This document shows positions 30,707-33,662 of a stretch of 33,662 nt of DNA, piece after piece (positions within the stretch are counted from its first letter, which is position 1; each line of letters opens with the position of its first letter). This stretch comes from Hofstenia miamia (taxonomy: Eukaryota; Xenacoelomorpha; Acoela; Hofsteniidae). The stretch lies in assembly GCA_900660155.1 (NCBI GenBank), contig CABFPE010000626.1, forward strand, positions 336,237 through 369,898. Direction: 5' to 3'. The notes beneath the pieces were generated by a model. The model ran no database searches and had not been told where the DNA came from. It was given only the letters and a program-made list of their open reading frames with translations. The translations under genes were made by a program, and so were the position numbers.

Positions 30707-31310
30707 TGCGAAGCACTATGTGTAAAATATTTAGGTTTATATATTAATACATTGATTTGGGATGAACATGTGGAATCTATTAGTAAGAAAGAATTTCATT
30801 ATGTCATCAGTTTCACATCTAATTAACTATGCCGAATGACGAAAATGGTATATCTTCAATATGCTAATTAAGCCAAATTATCTATATGCAAATTTTGTAT
30901 GAGGATTAACGAAAAAGAACCTTCAAGTTTTAAAAATACCTCAAAAATTATTCGCTAGGATTTCAAAATTCAACAAAGATCTTTTTTTAAATTGTTAATG
31001 ACGCCTTTAAATCGCAATTTGAAAAATCATCAAAGAAGTAAATCAATCATCCTAATCATCCTCTAAGTGAAAGACTCCCTAAAGCAAGAGGAAAAATACT
31101 AGAACAAGACTAAGATCAACAATATCACAAGGCATTATGCACTAAAGTTTTGGTCCAGCAGATATTGTAATATCCCTGGAATCCACGCATTCCAGCCTTG
31201 ACACAACAATTCCGAAAATGTTCTCTATTTACATTAATAACTTGGTTATTATATACAAAATTATTAAAAACATATTTACAAATACACGCTCTGGCCGATA
31301 CAAACAACCA
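30707..31310 (+). mobile_element. CR1/Jockey-like LINE reverse transcriptase C-terminal fragment
   Basis: CVKYLGLYINTLIWDEHVES then ISKK (30719-30790) is the conserved post-palm segment of LINE reverse transcriptases (vkYLGlyID..L.W..Hi..i..K). Further on, about 30880-30960, YLYANFV, a TGA in place of the usual Trp of VWG, then GLTKKNLQVLKIPQKLFARI matches the next conserved block. Decayed C-terminal sequence may continue to about 31310. The 5' part including the catalytic core is missing; similarity begins abruptly at about 30700. Confidence 0.75.
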
Positions 31311-31494
31311 GTACTAACGATAAACTATTCAATGTATAAATATCTATTCTCAAAATGCCTAAATCAATCAAACTGGTAAATTTTTGTATGTTTATTTATT
31401 ATTTAGTTATATATTTTACTTCTCGAAATGTAACTATATATTATATACATGCTCACATCCAAACACAATACAGAAAGCACTCACATCTCGATTA

Positions 31495-32192
31495 CTACAT
31501 GTGTACACGAGTGATTTCCAAGGAGTAAATGAAGCGTGGTGAGAATTTGAGACGAATGAGTTCAGCCAGATGATTGTTATTGGATTTGAAGTTTTGAACA
31601 TCTGTGGAATGTATGGCATCAATTAGACCAGTATTGAGGATAACAGAATTGACGTGAACTTTCGGATATTGTGAGATCTTTTCAGCAAGAAGCCTAGCGT
31701 TGTGACCAGGATAAGAATGGATTGAAGTGGTTTGATTATGTAAAAGATTATGCGAGAGGACATATTTTAGAATACTGCTTCCAAGAATTAGTGATGATGT
31801 GCCAGGTTTGATAGATTTCACTTGTCTTCGCGGGAAAGTAGAATTTCGTGCTTCATTAGATTTCTTTCTAGGAGACTTGGGCGGATTTTTGAAAGAGACA
31901 TAGCGATGTTCAGAAGAAGAATCAAAAGTTTGCGTACAACATGATGCATTGTTAGAATTAGCCGATTTTGTAGGAGAAGACTGGGTTGAAGCATCTGAGA
32001 CAGATTTCAATGAACTTTCGAAAGTAGCAGAAGAGTTTCAGCGGCGTTTTCTTTGTTGAGCAGAGCGAACATTTGGTGAAGCGGCATTTTTTTATCTTTG
32101 ATTAATGAAAACACCACATCCAGGGTAGGCGCGCCAGAGAATAGATTATTACGTATCGCTTCTGCGAGTGATATACATTTTTCATACTTCAA
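31495..32192 (-). pseudogene. SGNH-hydrolase-like, LINE ORF1-type coding relic
   Basis: Two frames overlap by ATGA at 32010-32007. The upstream one (32192-32007) holds LAEAIRNNLFSGAPTLDVVF. The downstream one (32010-31495, 171 codons) starts with a Ser/Asn/Lys-rich region, then SSLILGSSILKYV, SYPGHNARLLAEKI and VNSVILNTGLIDAI. These match blocks I, II and III of SGNH/GDSL esterases, where the usual forms are GDS, G and GxND. Here block I is GSS and block III GLID, so Asn is lost, and no C-terminal DxxH is visible. Known family fact: CR1-like LINEs carry such a domain in ORF1. The downstream frame stays open upstream of its ATG past a TGA, so the overlap probably reflects a frameshift rather than two genes. 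It could also be a host-domesticated copy. Confidence 0.55.
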
Positions 32193-33580
32193 ACAACAAC
32201 AACTTCAAGCTTTTGAATCTCATTTAAAATTGACTTCATGTTGGAAATTAAGAATGATCAATACAAGCAAATTAAGAATAATATTACAAATATTTGAATG
32301 GGTACATATTTGTGGGTGTGATATGCTTTAGGTGCCACAACCAAATATAATTTTAGCAAATATCTTTTGAATTGTTACTACAATTTGTAAGATCATCGAA
32401 ATACATTAAATAATAAAAGACTCACAAAATGCTGTAAAAAAATATGATTTCTTGCCTTGTATTTTAGCACATTTGATTCTTTTCTTTTTGTTACAGGTGT
32501 TCATGTACATTAACACGTTTTGTATGACATAGGTTGTTTTAATGTGTTGTTCGAAATTTGTGCAAGTTTCTGCAATCATTATTTTATGTTGCTAGTCATT
32601 AGTCTGGAATTATTTTTTCTGATTCTAAACAAATTACATTTTTAGAGTAGGAAGTTTCACTTACTAAAATCTTCATGATTTGAGATTATTTCAGGTTCTT
32701 TTATATCATTGGGAAATCTCACATGCATTATTTTTCTAATTGAAATTCTGGTTGAAATTAGTTTAATTCCAAATATATTAATTTACATGTAATTTACAAA
32801 TACTATATTTACCTATATTTTATTTTACATTTTGTTGCAGCTTTTCAAATTTTTCATACGTTTTATGCACACTTGTTGTTGAAGTATTCTACACTTGCTT
32901 TGCCACAAGTTATAAAAACAAAAATGATATTAGGATTCACTTAAAGCCAATCATTTCTTGTATGCTAAATCTGCATTTCAGAAACACATATTTTCATATT
33001 CAGTCCCCTACTGATTCCAATAGTGTTCGATTTTTTAGTCAGGACCCATATTGAACTTGTCAATATTAATTTTTTCCATCGCATTCCTAGTTCTGTCACC
33101 TGAAATTTGATCCTAATTGAATATATATTTCTTGAATTAATGCAGTGAATGTGCTCCAACACACAACTCTATTATACGCATAGATTATATTTCAAAGTTA
33201 TACAAATATTATACTTTACAGATAAAAGGAAATATAAATTACATACATTTATAGGCATTATTGTAAGACAGCTATAAGGCATGGTTACTTAACAATCCCA
33301 TGGGCTAAATAAGGCCATCCCCTCAAAATCTCAAAAAAGAATCACAAATGACGACTTCTGTTTGTCGGATAAATTTGCTATATCAGGCAAATAAGATGAC
33401 ATGAAATTGAGAAGTATCCGATTCATTACCTCCAAGTCTTTGTGTAACAATTCTTCAAGTCACCAATTTGAATTGACAGAAAGAGAGAATTGCTCCCCTC
33501 TTCAAAAAAAGCTGGGTGCGCCCTGTACCAGATGTGGTCCTAAGTGCCAGAATTTATTTAAGAAAATTTCCATTGCCAAT
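32193..33580. other. AT-rich interval, no gene seen
   Basis: Short frames on both strands without domain-like content; none with a convincing splice frame. Confidence 0.5.
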
Positions 33581-33581
33581 A

Positions 33582-33604
33582 TATTATATATATATATATA
33601 TATA
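33582..33604. repeat. (TA)n microsatellite
   Basis: About 11 TA units near the right edge of the window. Confidence 0.95.
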
Positions 33605-33662
33605 AATTACTGAGCTTCATAAATCTTTTCATCACTCCACTTTACTACTTAAAGTATACACA

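Noticed and set aside
33401..33613. Plus-strand frame with several cysteines (CTRCGPKC)
   Set aside because: Cys spacing fits no zinc motif and the frame ends in translated TA repeat.
1..33662. CRISPR arrays, bacterial operons or rRNA genes
   Set aside because: No regularly spaced repeats, ribosome binding sites or rRNA-like sequence; introns and element types show animal nuclear DNA.

Overview
The window is AT-rich nuclear DNA from an animal, most likely an invertebrate; the phylum cannot be fixed from the sequence alone. Evidence: GT-AG introns of about 130 nt to several kb, a RING/B-box (TRIM-like) gene, an IkB/NF-kB-type ankyrin gene, and remnants of animal-type transposons (Tc1, R4/Dong-like LINE, CR1-like LINEs, a Penelope-like GIY-YIG fragment). 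Two single N bases sit exactly at the edges of large duplications, which points to a scaffolded draft assembly.

Layout. 0.5-1.0 kb (minus): a candidate two-exon small membrane protein. 1.3-3.3 kb (plus): the clearest gene, an intronless RING/B-box/coiled-coil protein with a propeller-like C-terminus, followed at 4.03-4.28 kb by a broken tandem copy of its 3' end. 5.8-8.2 kb (plus): a long degenerate coding region of unknown family that ends at a polypurine tract and an LTR-like block (8.2-9.0 kb), then a possible terminal exon (9.0-9.2 kb). 10.2-10.5 kb (minus): a previously unlisted 52-residue secreted peptide precursor with dibasic sites, behind a 131-nt 5'UTR intron. 12.8-14.0 kb: an R4/Dong-like reverse transcriptase relic directly against a TAA microsatellite. 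16-18 kb: a diverged 0.7-kb duplication around an N.

18.2-25.0 kb (minus): six exons with matching splice phases encode about five ankyrin repeats and an acidic tail resembling IkB/NF-kB p105; the first visible exon is not the start of the gene. Its largest intron carries a perfect 903-bp duplication around an N, almost certainly an unmerged contig overlap. 25.3-26.4 kb: a dead Tc1-type element with a two-repeat-per-end (IR/DR) structure. 27-32 kb: a mobile-element graveyard with a Penelope-like GIY-YIG fragment, two CR1-like LINE fragments and an SGNH-hydrolase-like ORF1-type relic on the opposite strand. The remainder is AT-rich sequence in which I see no gene.

The ankyrin gene and the TRIM-like gene both belong to families used in innate immune and ubiquitin signalling, but nothing here shows that they are co-regulated. 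The most novel candidates are the secreted peptide gene and the unidentified degenerate element at 5.8-9.0 kb.
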